Shown here: positions 28,536 to 38,453 of the stretch, one piece after another | Numbering within the stretch: the first letter of the stretch is position 1 | Layout: each line of letters starts with the position of its first letter | Assembly (NCBI RefSeq): GCF_000024465.1 | Contig: NC_014010.1 | Span: forward strand, 1,364,001 to 1,428,000 | Direction: 5' to 3' | DNA: 64,000 bases | From: Candidatus Puniceispirillum marinum IMCC1322 | GTDB taxonomy: Bacteria > Pseudomonadota > Alphaproteobacteria > Puniceispirillales > Puniceispirillaceae | The notes under the pieces: generated by a model | Told to the model about the DNA's origin: nothing | What the model saw: the letters and a program-made list of their open reading frames with translations, nothing else | The model's database searches: none | Translations under genes and position numbers: made by a program

Positions 28536-31469
28536 TTAATGCGCATCAGCCCAGCTATCGGCAATGCCTGCTTCGGCGACCAATGGCACTTTCAGATCGA
28601 CCACCGGCGCGGCTGCAGCTTCCATGATACGGGTGATATGTTTCACCGCATTGTCAGCATCAGCCGCTGGCGCTTCGAAAATCAACTCGTCATGAACCTG
28701 AAGTAGCATATCGGCCCTAATATCAGCAGCCTGCAAGGCTGGCGGGATGCGTATCATGGCGCGTTTGATAATGTCCGCCGCACTACCTTGAATAGGCGCG
28801 TTGATCGCCTGCCGTTCGGCAAAGCCACGATGCGCAGCACTGCCACCTGCCATCCCGGTAATATGAATCCGGCGTCCAAATAGGGTTTCGACAAACCCGT
28901 CTTCGCGCGCTTCGGTCTTGATACGTTCCATATAGGCACGAATGCCAGGGAAATTTTCAAAATAAGAGGCTATGTAATCGCGTGCCTCGCCTTGCGGAAT
29001 AGATAATTGCCGCGCCAAACCAAATGCCGAAATACCGTAGATTATGCCAAAATTGATTGCCTTTGCCCGGCGGCGTGTTTCCGAATCCATCTGATCCAGG
29101 GGGATACCAAACACTTCAGACGCTGTACGGGCATGAATGTCGATACCGTCCTTGAACGCCTCTATCATACTTTGCTCGCCAGCCACATGCGCAACCAGAC
29201 GTAATTCGATTTGTGAATAATCTACCGAAATCAGTTTACATCCCTCTGCCGCGATAAAGGCTGTGCGAATTTGACGTCCTTCGCTGGTACGAATTGGAAT
29301 ATTCTGGACATTCGGATCAGACGAGGACAAACGCCCTGTTGATGCACCCACCATTGAAAATGATGTATGCACACGACCTGTTGCAGGCAAAATACATTCG
29401 ACCAACGCGTCCGCATAGGTTGATTTGAGTTTGGCAAGATGCCGCCAGTCCAAAACTTTGCTGGCAATTTCGACACCTGATGCCGCCAGATCTTCAAGCA
29501 CATCTGCCGAGGTAGAATAAGCTCCGGTTTTGGCTTTTTTGCCACCTTGCAATCCCATTTTATCAAATAGAATCTCACCCAGTTGTTTAGGTGATGCGAT
29601 GTTAAAATCTTCACCAGCCAATGCCAGAATATCTTGTGCCAGCGCTTCCATACGCGTGGCAAAATCATTCGACATGCGCGCTAGAATAGAGCGATCAACC
29701 GTGATGCCGTAATTTTCCATCTGCGCCAATACCGGAATAAGCGGACGTTCAAGGCGTTCATATACCGAAGCCACCTTTTCACCTGCAAGGCGGGGTTTCA
29801 AAATCATCCATAACCTTAGGGTGATATCGGCATCTTCAGCGGCATAATCGAGAGCGGCCTCGGGCGCAAGCTCGCTAAACGGTATCTGTTTGGCACCTTT
29901 GCCACAGACGTCAGAAAATTTAATCGTTGTATAGTCAAGCCAGTGACCTGCCAGATAATCCATCGAATGACGTTCAACACGCCCCCCATCCAACACATAT
30001 GAAAGGCACATAGTGTCGTCAACAGGCGCCAGATTTATGCCGCCATTTCGAGGGCGCATAAGCACATGCGCATCATATTTCAAATTATGCCCGATTTTCA
30101 GCACTGCCGGATCTTCAAAAAGGGGTTTGATTTCTGCCATGGCGGTTTCAAAATCAAGCTGCGGATAATGGGCTGGCGTATCATCATCCGAAAAATTGAG
30201 ACCACCCTGCACAGCCACGCCGCTACCCACCGCGCTGTCATTTGTTGCCCCATGCCGCAACGGGATATAACAGGCCTGACCTGGCGCTATTGCCATCGAT
30301 ATACCAACCAGATCAACCGCTGACGCATTCAACCCCGTGGTTTCGGTATCGACAGCCAGAAAACCCTGCTTACGGGCTTTACCCAGAAACGACACCAAAG
30401 CTTCGCGGTCAGTGATAAGCGTGTAATCAGCCTCAATATTACGTAAACTCTGCGCATCATGTATCGTTGCCATGGCGCTATCCTTGGCCGTTTGATCTTG
30501 ATTCGCATTCGTTGACAAGGTCCCACCCATTGACCGCACTGCCGGATTTGACACCTTGTCTGCGGCATCTGCAGAAGCACCTATCCTGACAAGCAGACGC
30601 TTAAAGTCCTGTTCAACCAAAAACGCTTTCAGCACATCCATATTACGCGGTGGCGTTTTCATTGCGCCCATTTCTAATGGTGTTGGCGCATCTTCACGCA
30701 GTAAAACAAGTTGTCGCGAGATGCGTGCCTGTTCAGCAAAGGCAATCAAATTTTCACGGCGTTTGGGCTGTTTTATCTCGTCTGCACACGCAAGAAGGCT
30801 TTCAAGATCACCATAGATATTGATGAGTTCGGCAGCGGTTTTCACACCAATACCCGGAACACCGGGAACATTATCAGACGAGTCCCCCGCCAAGGCCTGT
30901 ACATCGACAACTTTATCTGGCGTAACACCAAATTTTTCTTCTACCTCAGCCGCACCAATACGGCGCTGTTTCATCGGGTCAAGCATTGTCACATTACCGC
31001 GCACCAGCTGCATCAAGTCTTTGTCGGAAGACACGATGATGGTTTCCATATTGGCGGTTTCGGCTAGCGCCGCATAGGTGGCTATAAGGTCATCAGCTTC
31101 AAAGCCAGACGCTTCCATCATGGGCAAGCTCAGCGCGGTGGTGGCCTCGCGGACAAGGGCAAATTGCGGAATCAAGTCTTCGGGTGGTGCCAAGCGGTTA
31201 GCTTTATAATCTGGATAGATGTCAGAGCGAAAGGTCTGCCGCGAAGTATCAAACACCACCGCCACATGATCTGGCATCATGTCATCGACCAGCTTCATCA
31301 GCATAGAAGTGAATCCATAGACAGCATTGACCGGCGTGCCGTCAGCGCGGGTCATCATTGGCAAGGCATGAAAAGCTCGGAAAATATAGCCCGAACCATC
31401 AATCAGCAAAAGCCGCGCTTTCTGAATGCCTATATCATTCACTGTCCCCGTATCATCATCCATCATCAT
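28536..31469 (-). CDS. polA: DNA polymerase I
   Basis: A complete 977-residue Pol I: 5'-3' exonuclease (DGSGYIFRAFHA near residue 25, SSDKDLMQL), intact 3'-5' exonuclease (DTETTGL near residue 375, and YAAEDADI) and polymerase (VDYSQIELR, RRAKAINFGIIYG, VHDELIFE). It fills gaps in repair and removes Okazaki primers. Proofreading residues are kept, unlike in some bacteria. The gene starts 44 bases after the zinc-finger gene. Confidence 0.97.
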   Translation of the reverse strand: MMMDDDTGTVNDIGIQKARLLLIDGSGYIFRAFHALPMMTRADGTPVNAVYGFTSMLMKLVDDMMPDHVAVVFDTSRQTFRSDIYPDYKANRLAPPEDLIPQFALVREATTALSLPMMEASGFEADDLIATYAALAETANMETIIVSSDKDLMQLVRGNVTMLDPMKQRRIGAAEVEEKFGVTPDKVVDVQALAGDSSDNVPGVPGIGVKTAAELINIYGDLESLLACADEIKQPKRRENLIAFAEQARISRQLVLLREDAPTPLEMGAMKTPPRNMDVLKAFLVEQDFKRLLVRIGASADAADKVSNPAVRSMGGTLSTNANQDQTAKDSAMATIHDAQSLRNIEADYTLITDREALVSFLGKARKQGFLAVDTETTGLNASAVDLVGISMAIAPGQACYIPLRHGATNDSAVGSGVAVQGGLNFSDDDTPAHYPQLDFETAMAEIKPLFEDPAVLKIGHNLKYDAHVLMRPRNGGINLAPVDDTMCLSYVLDGGRVERHSMDYLAGHWLDYTTIKFSDVCGKGAKQIPFSELAPEAALDYAAEDADITLRLWMILKPRLAGEKVASVYERLERPLIPVLAQMENYGITVDRSILARMSNDFATRMEALAQDILALAGEDFNIASPKQLGEILFDKMGLQGGKKAKTGAYSTSADVLEDLAASGVEIASKVLDWRHLAKLKSTYADALVECILPATGRVHTSFSMVGASTGRLSSSDPNVQNIPIRTSEGRQIRTAFIAAEGCKLISVDYSQIELRLVAHVAGEQSMIEAFKDGIDIHARTASEVFGIPLDQMDSETRRRAKAINFGIIYGISAFGLARQLSIPQGEARDYIASYFENFPGIRAYMERIKTEAREDGFVETLFGRRIHITGMAGGSAAHRGFAERQAINAPIQGSAADIIKRAMIRIPPALQAADIRADMLLQVHDELIFEAPAADADNAVKHITRIMEAAAAPVVDLKVPLVAEAGIADSWADAH

Positions 31470-31513
31470 ATCCCCAGATACCGTATCTGCTGTGTGGGTT
31501 TGCCCTGTAGCAC

Positions 31514-31714
31514 TTAGCTATTATCAGACGTTGATTTTACAAAGGTGCGCGAACAATAAGGGCACACGACCTTATCATCTGTGCCAAGCGTTAACCATAC
31601 TAACGGATGCCCAAGTGCACCCCCGCCACCATTACAGGATACGCGGTGCTGGCTTGTTGGGATAACAGCCATATCTTCGGCTGTAGCTTCAGACATATTT
31701 TCTTGGTTTGACAT
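31514..31714 (-). CDS. Short zinc-finger protein (zf-CHCC)
   Basis: A 66-residue protein ending in a zf-CHCC motif, also found in the NDUFS6 subunit of complex I: VSCNGGGGALGHP and then CPYCSRTF, giving Cys-His-Cys-Cys ligands. The ATG at 31714 has AGGA six bases upstream; the frame is open to 31792. Role unknown; the family is common next to polA in Alphaproteobacteria. Confidence 0.8.
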   Translation of the reverse strand: MSNQENMSEATAEDMAVIPTSQHRVSCNGGGGALGHPLVWLTLGTDDKVVCPYCSRTFVKSTSDNS

Positions 31715-32048
31715 TATAATCCTTTTCACCAGCGCAGACAGATAATCTGGCCTGGGTCTGTTTTCGGAGCCTGAGACGGACAACTTGCCCATGCCACGCC
31801 TGTTATGAATGAAATCTATCGCGCGCGCTACAACGATGCAATCACTTCGCCCTGCATGATCAAATTTATTTGCAAGGCCCGCATATCAAGGCGACTTTGA
31901 TCATTATGACCAGACCTGTTTATATCTAATATGCGGCGCCATGATTCGCTGTGGCACATGAAGCATGATCGGTCTATAAATATGACATTAGCTGTATCGA
32001 CCTAACCAGCTCCTGTTGCATTCATGCGTTCGCTTTTGGAATTATATC
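31715..32048. other. Intergenic region before the ABC ATPase
   Basis: A spacer of 334 bases between divergent genes. It must hold both promoters, but I see no clear consensus boxes, RNA gene or conserved frame. The ABC gene frame is open from 32016 without a useful start before 32049. Confidence 0.4.
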
Positions 32049-33023
32049 ATGTCATCACCCATATCATCGCCAGTACGCACCCGGTTTACCGCTGCCCCAG
32101 AAAATGGCATGGCAATTACGGCACGCGGGCTGGCAAAAACCTATGGCAGTACAGGCAACGATCCCAAAGAAGCGCTGAAAGGCATTGATCTGGATATTCC
32201 GGTGGGTTGCGTATTTGGCCTACTGGGCGCGAATGGCGCGGGGAAATCAACCTTTATCAATATCATGGCGGGTACGGTCGTCAAATCAGCTGGCCGCATC
32301 AGCATATGGGGCACCGATATTGATGATCATCCTCGTCAGGCGCGCGCTAATATCGGCATCGTGCCACAAGAGCTGAATGTTGATGCCTTTTTCACCCCGC
32401 GGGAAACGCTGGAACTGATGTCAGGTTTATTTGGCGTGCCAAAATCCGAACGCCGTGTTGATGAAATTCTGGATATGGTCAGCCTGACCGAACAGGCCGA
32501 TTTTTATGCACGTCGATTGTCGGGCGGTATGCGCCGCCGCTTGCTTGTCGCCAAAGCCATGGTGCATAGTCCCCCGATTCTGGTGCTTGACGAGCCCACA
32601 GCCGGCGTTGATGTATCATTGCGCCAGCGCCTGTGGGACAATATTCTGACCTTGCGTGATAGCGGCGTGACCGTAGTGTTGACAACGCATTATCTGGAAG
32701 AAGCCGAAGCGCTATGCGACCATGTCGCCATTATTGATAAAGGCAATGTCATCACGTCAAAGCCAAAGCATGAATTGATGCAGGAAGCCAATGTCAAGGA
32801 TCTGCATCTGACACTGACCGCGCCGCCGCCTGATCCATTACCCGAGGCGCTGATCGGGCTTGGTGCCATATGGCAGGATGGCACATTAAAAATCCAGTTC
32901 AACCCACGCGAAATCAGCGCCGGCGCAATCATCAGCAAGGTCACCGCTTTGGGGCTTGAAATCGGCGATGTCAGCACGCAGGAACCCGACCTTGAAGATG
33001 TGTTTCTGGCTTTGACATCATAG
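32049..33023 (+). CDS. ABC transporter ATP-binding protein
   Basis: A 324-residue ABC-2-type ATPase of the CcmA/NodI group: Walker A GANGAGKST, signature LSGGMRRRL, Walker B LVLDEPTAGVD, switch His in TTHYLEEAE, plus a C-terminal extension. It would power export of an unknown substrate through a partner permease. No permease follows; tRNA-Arg comes next. The N-terminal 20 residues are Ser/Pro-rich. Confidence 0.88.
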   Translation: MSSPISSPVRTRFTAAPENGMAITARGLAKTYGSTGNDPKEALKGIDLDIPVGCVFGLLGANGAGKSTFINIMAGTVVKSAGRISIWGTDIDDHPRQARANIGIVPQELNVDAFFTPRETLELMSGLFGVPKSERRVDEILDMVSLTEQADFYARRLSGGMRRRLLVAKAMVHSPPILVLDEPTAGVDVSLRQRLWDNILTLRDSGVTVVLTTHYLEEAEALCDHVAIIDKGNVITSKPKHELMQEANVKDLHLTLTAPPPDPLPEALIGLGAIWQDGTLKIQFNPREISAGAIISKVTALGLEIGDVSTQEPDLEDVFLALTS

Positions 33024-33026
33024 CCG

Positions 33027-33051
33027 CTGGCTTCATAGCGGTTGAAGCCAG
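33027..33051 (+). terminator. Stem-loop after the ABC ATPase
   Basis: A perfect 9-bp stem CTGGCTTCA/TGAAGCCAG with a 7-base loop, starting just after the stop codon. No T-run follows, so termination is likely but not certain. Confidence 0.55.
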
Positions 33052-33210
33052 TGCGGTTGCCAAACAGGCCATAGTCGGTTTGACAAGATATCTGCGGCAC
33101 CTATTTCTATCGATACCATAAGCTTTAGTTGGGGCTTGGCTTTGGCCAGCGCACAGTGTATGTCTTGTGACTATCTATCCACCGATTTGAATTTTGCGGA
33201 TATGAATAAT

Positions 33211-33288
<78 letters not shown>

Positions 33289-33362
33289 TTTTCCCTTTAT
33301 GTTTCAATGGTTTAGTGATTTTCAAGGCATTTGCTTTGACATATTTTCTGTATGCACACATT

Positions 33363-33383
33363 ATACACACAGACCGTGTGTAT
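33363..33383. promoter_or_regulatory. Putative integrase arm-type sites, left end
   Basis: ATACACACAGA (33363-33373) is followed by an inverted ATACACAC (33376-33383). The same ATACACACAGA occurs near the right end at 61335-61345. Matching short sites inside both ends fit the arm-binding sites of a tyrosine integrase; they may also repress the integrase gene that starts just after. Confidence 0.5.
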
Positions 33384-33393
33384 GGGGATTTGA

Positions 33394-34659
33394 TTGGGAA
33401 AAGATGTAAATAACAAAATTGATGTGCGTAGAGATGGGTGCGTTGTCCTGTATCAGCGGGAGAATCGTGATGGCACAATCAACCCAGTCTATCAAATGCG
33501 TATCCGTATTCCTCTTCCCGCCTCGAAGGGATATTTCAGAGGCAGCACAGGGGAAAGCAACCAAGCACAAGCATCTCAGATTGCCCTCAACAAATTTGAA
33601 GAACTTTACTTTAAGGTAAAAAGTGGAGGCACACTTCAAGGCAAATCATTCAAAGACCTCTTCAACGAATGGAAAGAACATTACCCAAAAGTTAGTAATG
33701 AGAGTCTTCCAAAATACATTGAGTGGTCAGTTAATCGAGTTGGCAAATATCCATTTGATTTTTTCGTATATGAAAAAGGCAATCAAAAAGTAGACACACT
33801 CACCCAGCAGGACTTTGAGGAATATTGGGTTTATAGGAGAAATAACTCCATCAAGAACGGGACTCCTTTTTCCCCGTCCAATAACACTCTTCGTAAAGAA
33901 TGCACCCTTCTCAATCAGATGCTCGCTTATGCATTTGAGAGGGGATATTTACTTAAAGAGTTTAAGATCAAGCGCCCTCCCCCAGACAAGAACTCCAGAC
34001 GCCCCACTTTCTCAAAAGATGAGTGGCGCTCAATAACAACTGGCATGCGAAAAAGAGTGGGTGAGGGTTGGGGCGCCTTTAGAAGAGATCGATTTATTCT
34101 ACAGCAATATGTCCTAATCCTTGCAAATTGTGGCGTGCGTTTAGGAGAACTTCGAAATCTTACATGGGGCGATATTAGACGAGAGAATTATGAAGAACTA
34201 AAAGATGAGGTTCGACTGATACTTTTAGTGAGAGGAAAAACAGGAATTAGAGAGGTTGTCTGTAATGCAGGCACCGAAGTGTATTTCGAACGAATGTATG
34301 ATTTCAGAAAAGAAGAACTAAACGCCCACCCTGTCAAAGATAGTTTTGTGTTTTGTCATCCAGATGGGAAACCAATTCACTCTATGAGAAAAGCGTTTGA
34401 CGCATTACTGAAAGATTTAGAATTGAAAAAGGACAGTTCAGGGCGTGATAGAACCCTTTATTCTCTCAGGCACATGTATGCGACCTTCAGATTGAGCGAG
34501 GAAGTCTCTCCATATTTGTTGGCAAGACAAATGGGCACTTCTGTTGAGATGTTGGAAAAACATTATGGACAGGTTGTGAATAGATTAGTCGCAACACAAA
34601 TAACAAAGACTAGAAGCAAACATACAGCAAGGGTGTCAGATAAGATCTATCCATTTTAA
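33394..34659 (+). CDS. Tyrosine recombinase / island integrase
   Basis: A 421-residue phage-type integrase: an N-terminal arm-binding region, a SAM-like core-binding domain near residues 85-180, and a catalytic domain with Arg in CGVRLGELRN, Lys in GKTGIRE, the box LYSLRHMYATF and the nucleophile Tyr in HYGQV. It likely integrates and excises the 28-kb island at tRNA-Arg. The start is a TTG with GGGGA five bases upstream; no ATG gives a full N-terminus. The gene reads away from the tRNA, 106 bases inside attL. Confidence 0.92.
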   Translation: MGKDVNNKIDVRRDGCVVLYQRENRDGTINPVYQMRIRIPLPASKGYFRGSTGESNQAQASQIALNKFEELYFKVKSGGTLQGKSFKDLFNEWKEHYPKVSNESLPKYIEWSVNRVGKYPFDFFVYEKGNQKVDTLTQQDFEEYWVYRRNNSIKNGTPFSPSNNTLRKECTLLNQMLAYAFERGYLLKEFKIKRPPPDKNSRRPTFSKDEWRSITTGMRKRVGEGWGAFRRDRFILQQYVLILANCGVRLGELRNLTWGDIRRENYEELKDEVRLILLVRGKTGIREVVCNAGTEVYFERMYDFRKEELNAHPVKDSFVFCHPDGKPIHSMRKAFDALLKDLELKKDSSGRDRTLYSLRHMYATFRLSEEVSPYLLARQMGTSVEMLEKHYGQVVNRLVATQITKTRSKHTARVSDKIYPF

Positions 34660-35200
34660 GGTTAGTGAAATTTAAGAAAATTTAATTTGAATTCGATACC
34701 CCTATTTTTACATCCATACCAAACAGGTCGTCTAAATAACTATATGAAATCCATCTTAGAGATGGTGGTGGTGACAAACCAAAAGTGAGTGTGCAAACCC
34801 ATTGAGAAACAGAAACTCTGGTTCAGAACTTGGTTAGGCAACTATTATTTTATGACGCACCAAAGTTGGATATGGGTGCATAAAGATTCCCAACAGGACG
34901 AGGGAGAAATAACCCTCAAGTGATACAGGTAATCATCCAGTCGGTTCTGTATCGCTACCGTAGTTTAGTGGAGTGTAAAGGGATATCGGATTACCCACCC
35001 TACCTATTCGATTAGGTTTCTCTGACTGGATGTGTTGACGGACGCAGACGCAGATTTGTGTTCTAGACACGCTTTCCCTGTGGTGGGGTTAGTGTGTCTA
35101 GAACACACCGCAGATTAGATATTCTAGAGATTTATAATTCACATCTAGACCATGCACCGAAGGTGCATTTACCCACCTCACGGTGGGTAAGGGTTCAGAT
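34660..35200. other. Hairpin-rich noncoding spacer
   Basis: No credible frame in 541 bases but many inverted repeats: CCATC/GATGG (34751-34765), GCACC/GGTGC (34857-34879), GAGGG/CCCTC (34900-34917), GATACAG/CTGTATC (34922-34953), CATCCAGTC/GACTGGATG (34934-35032), and a perfect 14-bp stem (35057-35070 with 35094-35107). The GATACAG and CATCCAGTC pairings are mutually exclusive. A GTATCGAA-type half-site lies at 34692-34702. This looks like a structured RNA or a DNA-processing site. Confidence 0.5.
35152..35190. terminator. Double hairpin terminator after the copper chaperone
   Basis: Two adjacent stems: ATGCACC/GGTGCAT (35152-35168) and TTACCCACC/GGTGGGTAA (35169-35177 with 35182-35190). They lie ten bases after the stop of the reverse-strand copper chaperone gene. 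Confidence 0.6.
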
Positions 35201-35665
35201 TTAATGACTATGCTTCATACCATGAGACATTTTATGAACAGTCATTGGAATGGTAATAGAACCACTATTCTTGAATGTTAATGTCACTTGATGAACATCC
35301 ATTGGAATCATTTGTTGCTTGAGTTTCATGAACATCAAATGATAACCGCCTGGTTTTAAGTAAACCTCTCCATCTGCTGGTATCACTAGACCATTCTCAA
35401 GAGGACGCATTTTCATAACATCCCCTTCCATCTTCATTTCATGGATTTCACTTTTCATTGCAAAGTTTGCTGAAACACCAATCAATACATCTGCAGTATT
35501 TCCATCATTCTCAATCTTAAGATATCCACCTGTAACAGGATGATTTGGTGGGGTTTCCTTGATCCACGCATATTCAATTTCAAGTTGCTTAAATTTAATG
35601 CCGTCTGCTAACGCAATGTTGGAAAAACCAAACACAAAGCAGAAAAACAACAGTATTTGTTTCAC
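35201..35665 (-). CDS. Periplasmic copper chaperone, PCu(A)C family
   Basis: A 154-residue protein with a signal peptide (hydrophobic core at residues 4-18, cleavage near ALA-DG) and the PCu(A)C domain. The Cu(I) ligand pattern is visible: EIHEMKMEGDVMKMRP, then LKPGGYHLMFM. The C-terminus is a His/Met-rich tail (MSHGMKHSH) that could bind extra copper. The family delivers copper to cytochrome oxidase. It is an unexpected single cargo gene, with no cytochrome or copper pump nearby. Confidence 0.88.
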   Translation of the reverse strand: MKQILLFFCFVFGFSNIALADGIKFKQLEIEYAWIKETPPNHPVTGGYLKIENDGNTADVLIGVSANFAMKSEIHEMKMEGDVMKMRPLENGLVIPADGEVYLKPGGYHLMFMKLKQQMIPMDVHQVTLTFKNSGSITIPMTVHKMSHGMKHSH

Positions 35666-35774
35666 GCCAAACCCCCATAAATCTCCTAAAAATAATAGTC
35701 ACATAACGCTACTTAATATGAATTTTGTCCACCTTAATTGACATATTGCTTCAGAATGTCGCAGAAACTTAGAC

Positions 35775-36305
35775 ATGAACATTAGACTTGCTCAAGAAAC
35801 AGATTTGGACTCAATCCTAAAGGTTATTGAATCTGCGTTTTCTGATGAAGAGAACAAAGTCATCATGAACCTTGTTCAAGAACTCTCCAGAGAAGTCACT
35901 AGTCCATCAATTAAGTCATTAGTCGCTAAAATTTATAATCAAGTAATTGGTTATGTGTCCTATAGTCCAATCTTTTTGAAATCTGTCTCTAGTATCTGTG
36001 GATACATTCTTGCGCCTCTTGCTGTGTCTCCAGAACATCAGAAACAAGGTGTTGGTTCAAACCTCATAAAATCTGGAATAGATATGCTCACCAAAGATGG
36101 TATTGGGGTTTTGTTGGTTTATGGAGATCCTGCCTACTATGGAAGGTTCGGTTTCAGGGAAGAGATTGGACACTCATTTGTGCCACCATACACATTACAA
36201 TATCCATTCGGTTGGACAGGTATGATGTTGACTGACACTCCTGTTCCAGAACACCCAATTCAGTTTGAGTGTGTATCTCCGCTATCTAAACCAGATTTGT
36301 GGTGA
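35775..36305 (+). CDS. GNAT family N-acetyltransferase
   Basis: A 176-residue GNAT of the YhbS-like group: an N-terminal IRLAQETDLD start, and the acetyl-CoA site in LAVSPEHQKQGVGSNLI, then VYGDPAYYGRFGF. The substrate is unknown. The stop codon lies inside a GGTGATT/AATCACC hairpin (36301-36325). Confidence 0.85.
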   Translation: MNIRLAQETDLDSILKVIESAFSDEENKVIMNLVQELSREVTSPSIKSLVAKIYNQVIGYVSYSPIFLKSVSSICGYILAPLAVSPEHQKQGVGSNLIKSGIDMLTKDGIGVLLVYGDPAYYGRFGFREEIGHSFVPPYTLQYPFGWTGMMLTDTPVPEHPIQFECVSPLSKPDLW

Positions 36306-36312
36306 TTAAACC

Positions 36313-36384
36313 TCGACCAATCACCGACCAGTGCGCTTTGACTGTTCTGGTGTGGGTTCATGTCAAAACGAAGTCAGAGAGGGT
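36313..36384. repeat. 70-bp direct repeat, copy 1
   Basis: Starting TCGACCAATCACCGACC, this copy matches 39115-39184 with a few substitutions and a 2-base gap. It contains an ACCAG/CTGGT pairing kept in both copies. It lies after the last gene of the reverse-strand module 36450-39026. Confidence 0.85.
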
Positions 36385-36449
36385 TTAACAGACACCGTAG
36401 AGGGACTCATTAGGTAATTGAGAGTCCTGCTCGATCTGAGATGCTCAAT

Positions 36450-38027
36450 TCACTGAATAGTGACTTGCTCCGGTGATGACAAAATAGTCTCACAGATCAC
36501 ATTGAAGTATGAATAAATTATCAGAGATTTAACATGGACATCACCGTGATAACCCTCTGGTTTCATCTCTCCAAAAGCGTCTCTAAATGCCAACTCAAAT
36601 GACTCGCGTTCATCAATTCCAGACACTATTCGCGGGAACATATCCAAATGCTCTTTCTTCTCAGCAACTGCTTGTAGCAACGCTGGATCTGTCACACTCA
36701 AATACTCGATTACCATTCCTCGACAATGTTCCTGAAATTCCGAAACGTTCAATTCAGAAACACCAACAATTTCTTTTTGGTCTTTGTAAAAAACAAAAGA
36801 CTGGAATCCCCACAAAACCTTACAAAACTCTTCTGAGTGAACTCGGATTATAGTGTAAAGAGAAATTTGAATATCCAAATAACCATCAAATACGTCAGTC
36901 GGTGAACGACCGACCATGGTAATAAAGTCAATGATTGGGGTTAATGAACCATTTACTGCACGCAATATTTCTGTTGTGCAATTCGCGTCCACCTGCGCCT
37001 TAACATTAAAAAAGCAAATACCTGCTTTGAATGACTGCCTTAAATCATAGTCATTTGATGAGAGTTCCTTGCCAATTCCGACAAGCATACGATTGAGAAA
37101 ATCTTCTCGTTCAAAATATGTTTCGATTTTCGTGTCAGTCTCATCGAGTGTTTTATGATTTTTGAACTCAAATTCACTCACCTCAACGTCCGAATTTGGA
37201 ATTGGGATTTTTCTGGGTTCAAGTTCAACACCCAAACGCCAAACAAATTCCTCAAAATGCCGTTGCAAATAAATATCCCGCAGTGGTCCGAGCAACTGCT
37301 CGTATTCTTCGTTTATGTCAAATTTTGAAATTTGTTCTCTAGCGATTTGCAGGTTTTCCACGTCATCTTTGGTTCTGGGCAAAAGAATAGAACCACCGAG
37401 GAAAAACATAAAACCATTCTTCGCGTCTTCACTGTATCCAAAGCGAACCAGTAGGTTTTGGATCAACTCAAGTTTCTTTTCAGGTTCTAAATTTTCTTGG
37501 ATGTGTTTCTCGACGAATTCTACGCCAAGGGCAAATGTTGGCATGAACTCCTCTTCACCAAACTTCCAATAGTCTTCGGCAAACATTTTCGCAATTTGCC
37601 ATACAGAAAGTTCATCAGTTTTGCCGACGCGTTTCGCGCCATCTACACCATGGTGATAAAAATATTCACCCCAGAACATTTGGTTAACGATTTTATAGGT
37701 CTCTATTCTCTCACGTTTGGAATTCATGTCAGGGAATAATTGATAAAGCATACTGTTCATAAGGTTTAACCCGTCCTGAACAGTCACCCATTCTTCTAAA
37801 CCGTCCGCACCCAACTCATGAAATTTCTTTGCCGCATTAGAAATATTTCTGAAAAATTCTTCATAAATTTTATCCAGTTCATTCTCTGTCTTTTGCGATG
37901 GAGCAACACTTCTATCGTTTGTTTTGAATAAGTAAGAAAAAATATCCAAAATCACAGGATGTTTGCAGACTTCGGTTTTCCACTCCTCGGTGTAGGTCTC
38001 ACCATCTTCCATATATTTTTCAGTCAA
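36450..38027 (-). CDS. Hypothetical protein, 525 residues
   Basis: I do not recognise this protein. It appears soluble, acidic and mostly helical, with many aromatic residues and no signal peptide, membrane segment, P-loop or clear metal motif. It is the last gene of a three-gene module with a 112-residue protein and a membrane protein, flanked by two 70-bp repeats. The size and company of a small membrane protein would suit a defence or effector module, but there is no motif to support that. Confidence 0.7.
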   Translation of the reverse strand: MTEKYMEDGETYTEEWKTEVCKHPVILDIFSYLFKTNDRSVAPSQKTENELDKIYEEFFRNISNAAKKFHELGADGLEEWVTVQDGLNLMNSMLYQLFPDMNSKRERIETYKIVNQMFWGEYFYHHGVDGAKRVGKTDELSVWQIAKMFAEDYWKFGEEEFMPTFALGVEFVEKHIQENLEPEKKLELIQNLLVRFGYSEDAKNGFMFFLGGSILLPRTKDDVENLQIAREQISKFDINEEYEQLLGPLRDIYLQRHFEEFVWRLGVELEPRKIPIPNSDVEVSEFEFKNHKTLDETDTKIETYFEREDFLNRMLVGIGKELSSNDYDLRQSFKAGICFFNVKAQVDANCTTEILRAVNGSLTPIIDFITMVGRSPTDVFDGYLDIQISLYTIIRVHSEEFCKVLWGFQSFVFYKDQKEIVGVSELNVSEFQEHCRGMVIEYLSVTDPALLQAVAEKKEHLDMFPRIVSGIDERESFELAFRDAFGEMKPEGYHGDVHVKSLIIYSYFNVICETILSSPEQVTIQ

Positions 38028-38101
38028 ATTAACTCCTTTAGTAAAAGCAACTCTGAATACCCAAAATGAAATCCACTAAGTTGTTTGGGTTCCAAACAAC
38101 T

Positions 38102-38440
38102 TCACTCCCTCCAATGCTTGCCTGAAGAATAGACAGGGTTGGGTGTGCCTTCATGTAAGGTGTCTGGAATAAACGAGAGTGTCTCAAAGGCAGGATCTTC
38201 ATCACACCTTTTGAAACCATTTAACCTCAGTTTTCTCTCAGCAGTCTCGTTATCGGGGTAACTCAACTCGTCAAAAACCCATCCCGTTTCAGCGACAAAC
38301 AATATCCTTCCATCTTGATTTTTATCGATGGTTGCAAGGTTGGTCTGTAACATCTCAACTGGTTTGAAAAACCACTTACTATGAATTTCTCTCTGGTTTT
38401 GCCCCACTCGTGAACCTTCTCTCTGGCAGAAAGAACTCAT
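38102..38440 (-). CDS. Hypothetical protein, 112 residues
   Basis: A small soluble protein of unknown family, with GRILFVAETGWVFDEL near the middle. It starts 13 bases after the stop of the membrane-protein gene, and GAGG lies just before its ATG. It is the middle gene of the three-gene module. Confidence 0.6.
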   Translation of the reverse strand: MSSFCQREGSRVGQNQREIHSKWFFKPVEMLQTNLATIDKNQDGRILFVAETGWVFDELSYPDNETAERKLRLNGFKRCDEDPAFETLSFIPDTLHEGTPNPVYSSGKHWRE

Positions 38441-38453
38441 AAACCTCTAAGAA

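Noticed and set aside
38038-38220. Small reverse-strand ORF of 60 codons
   Set aside because: It overlaps the 38102-38440 gene in another frame and has no support of its own.
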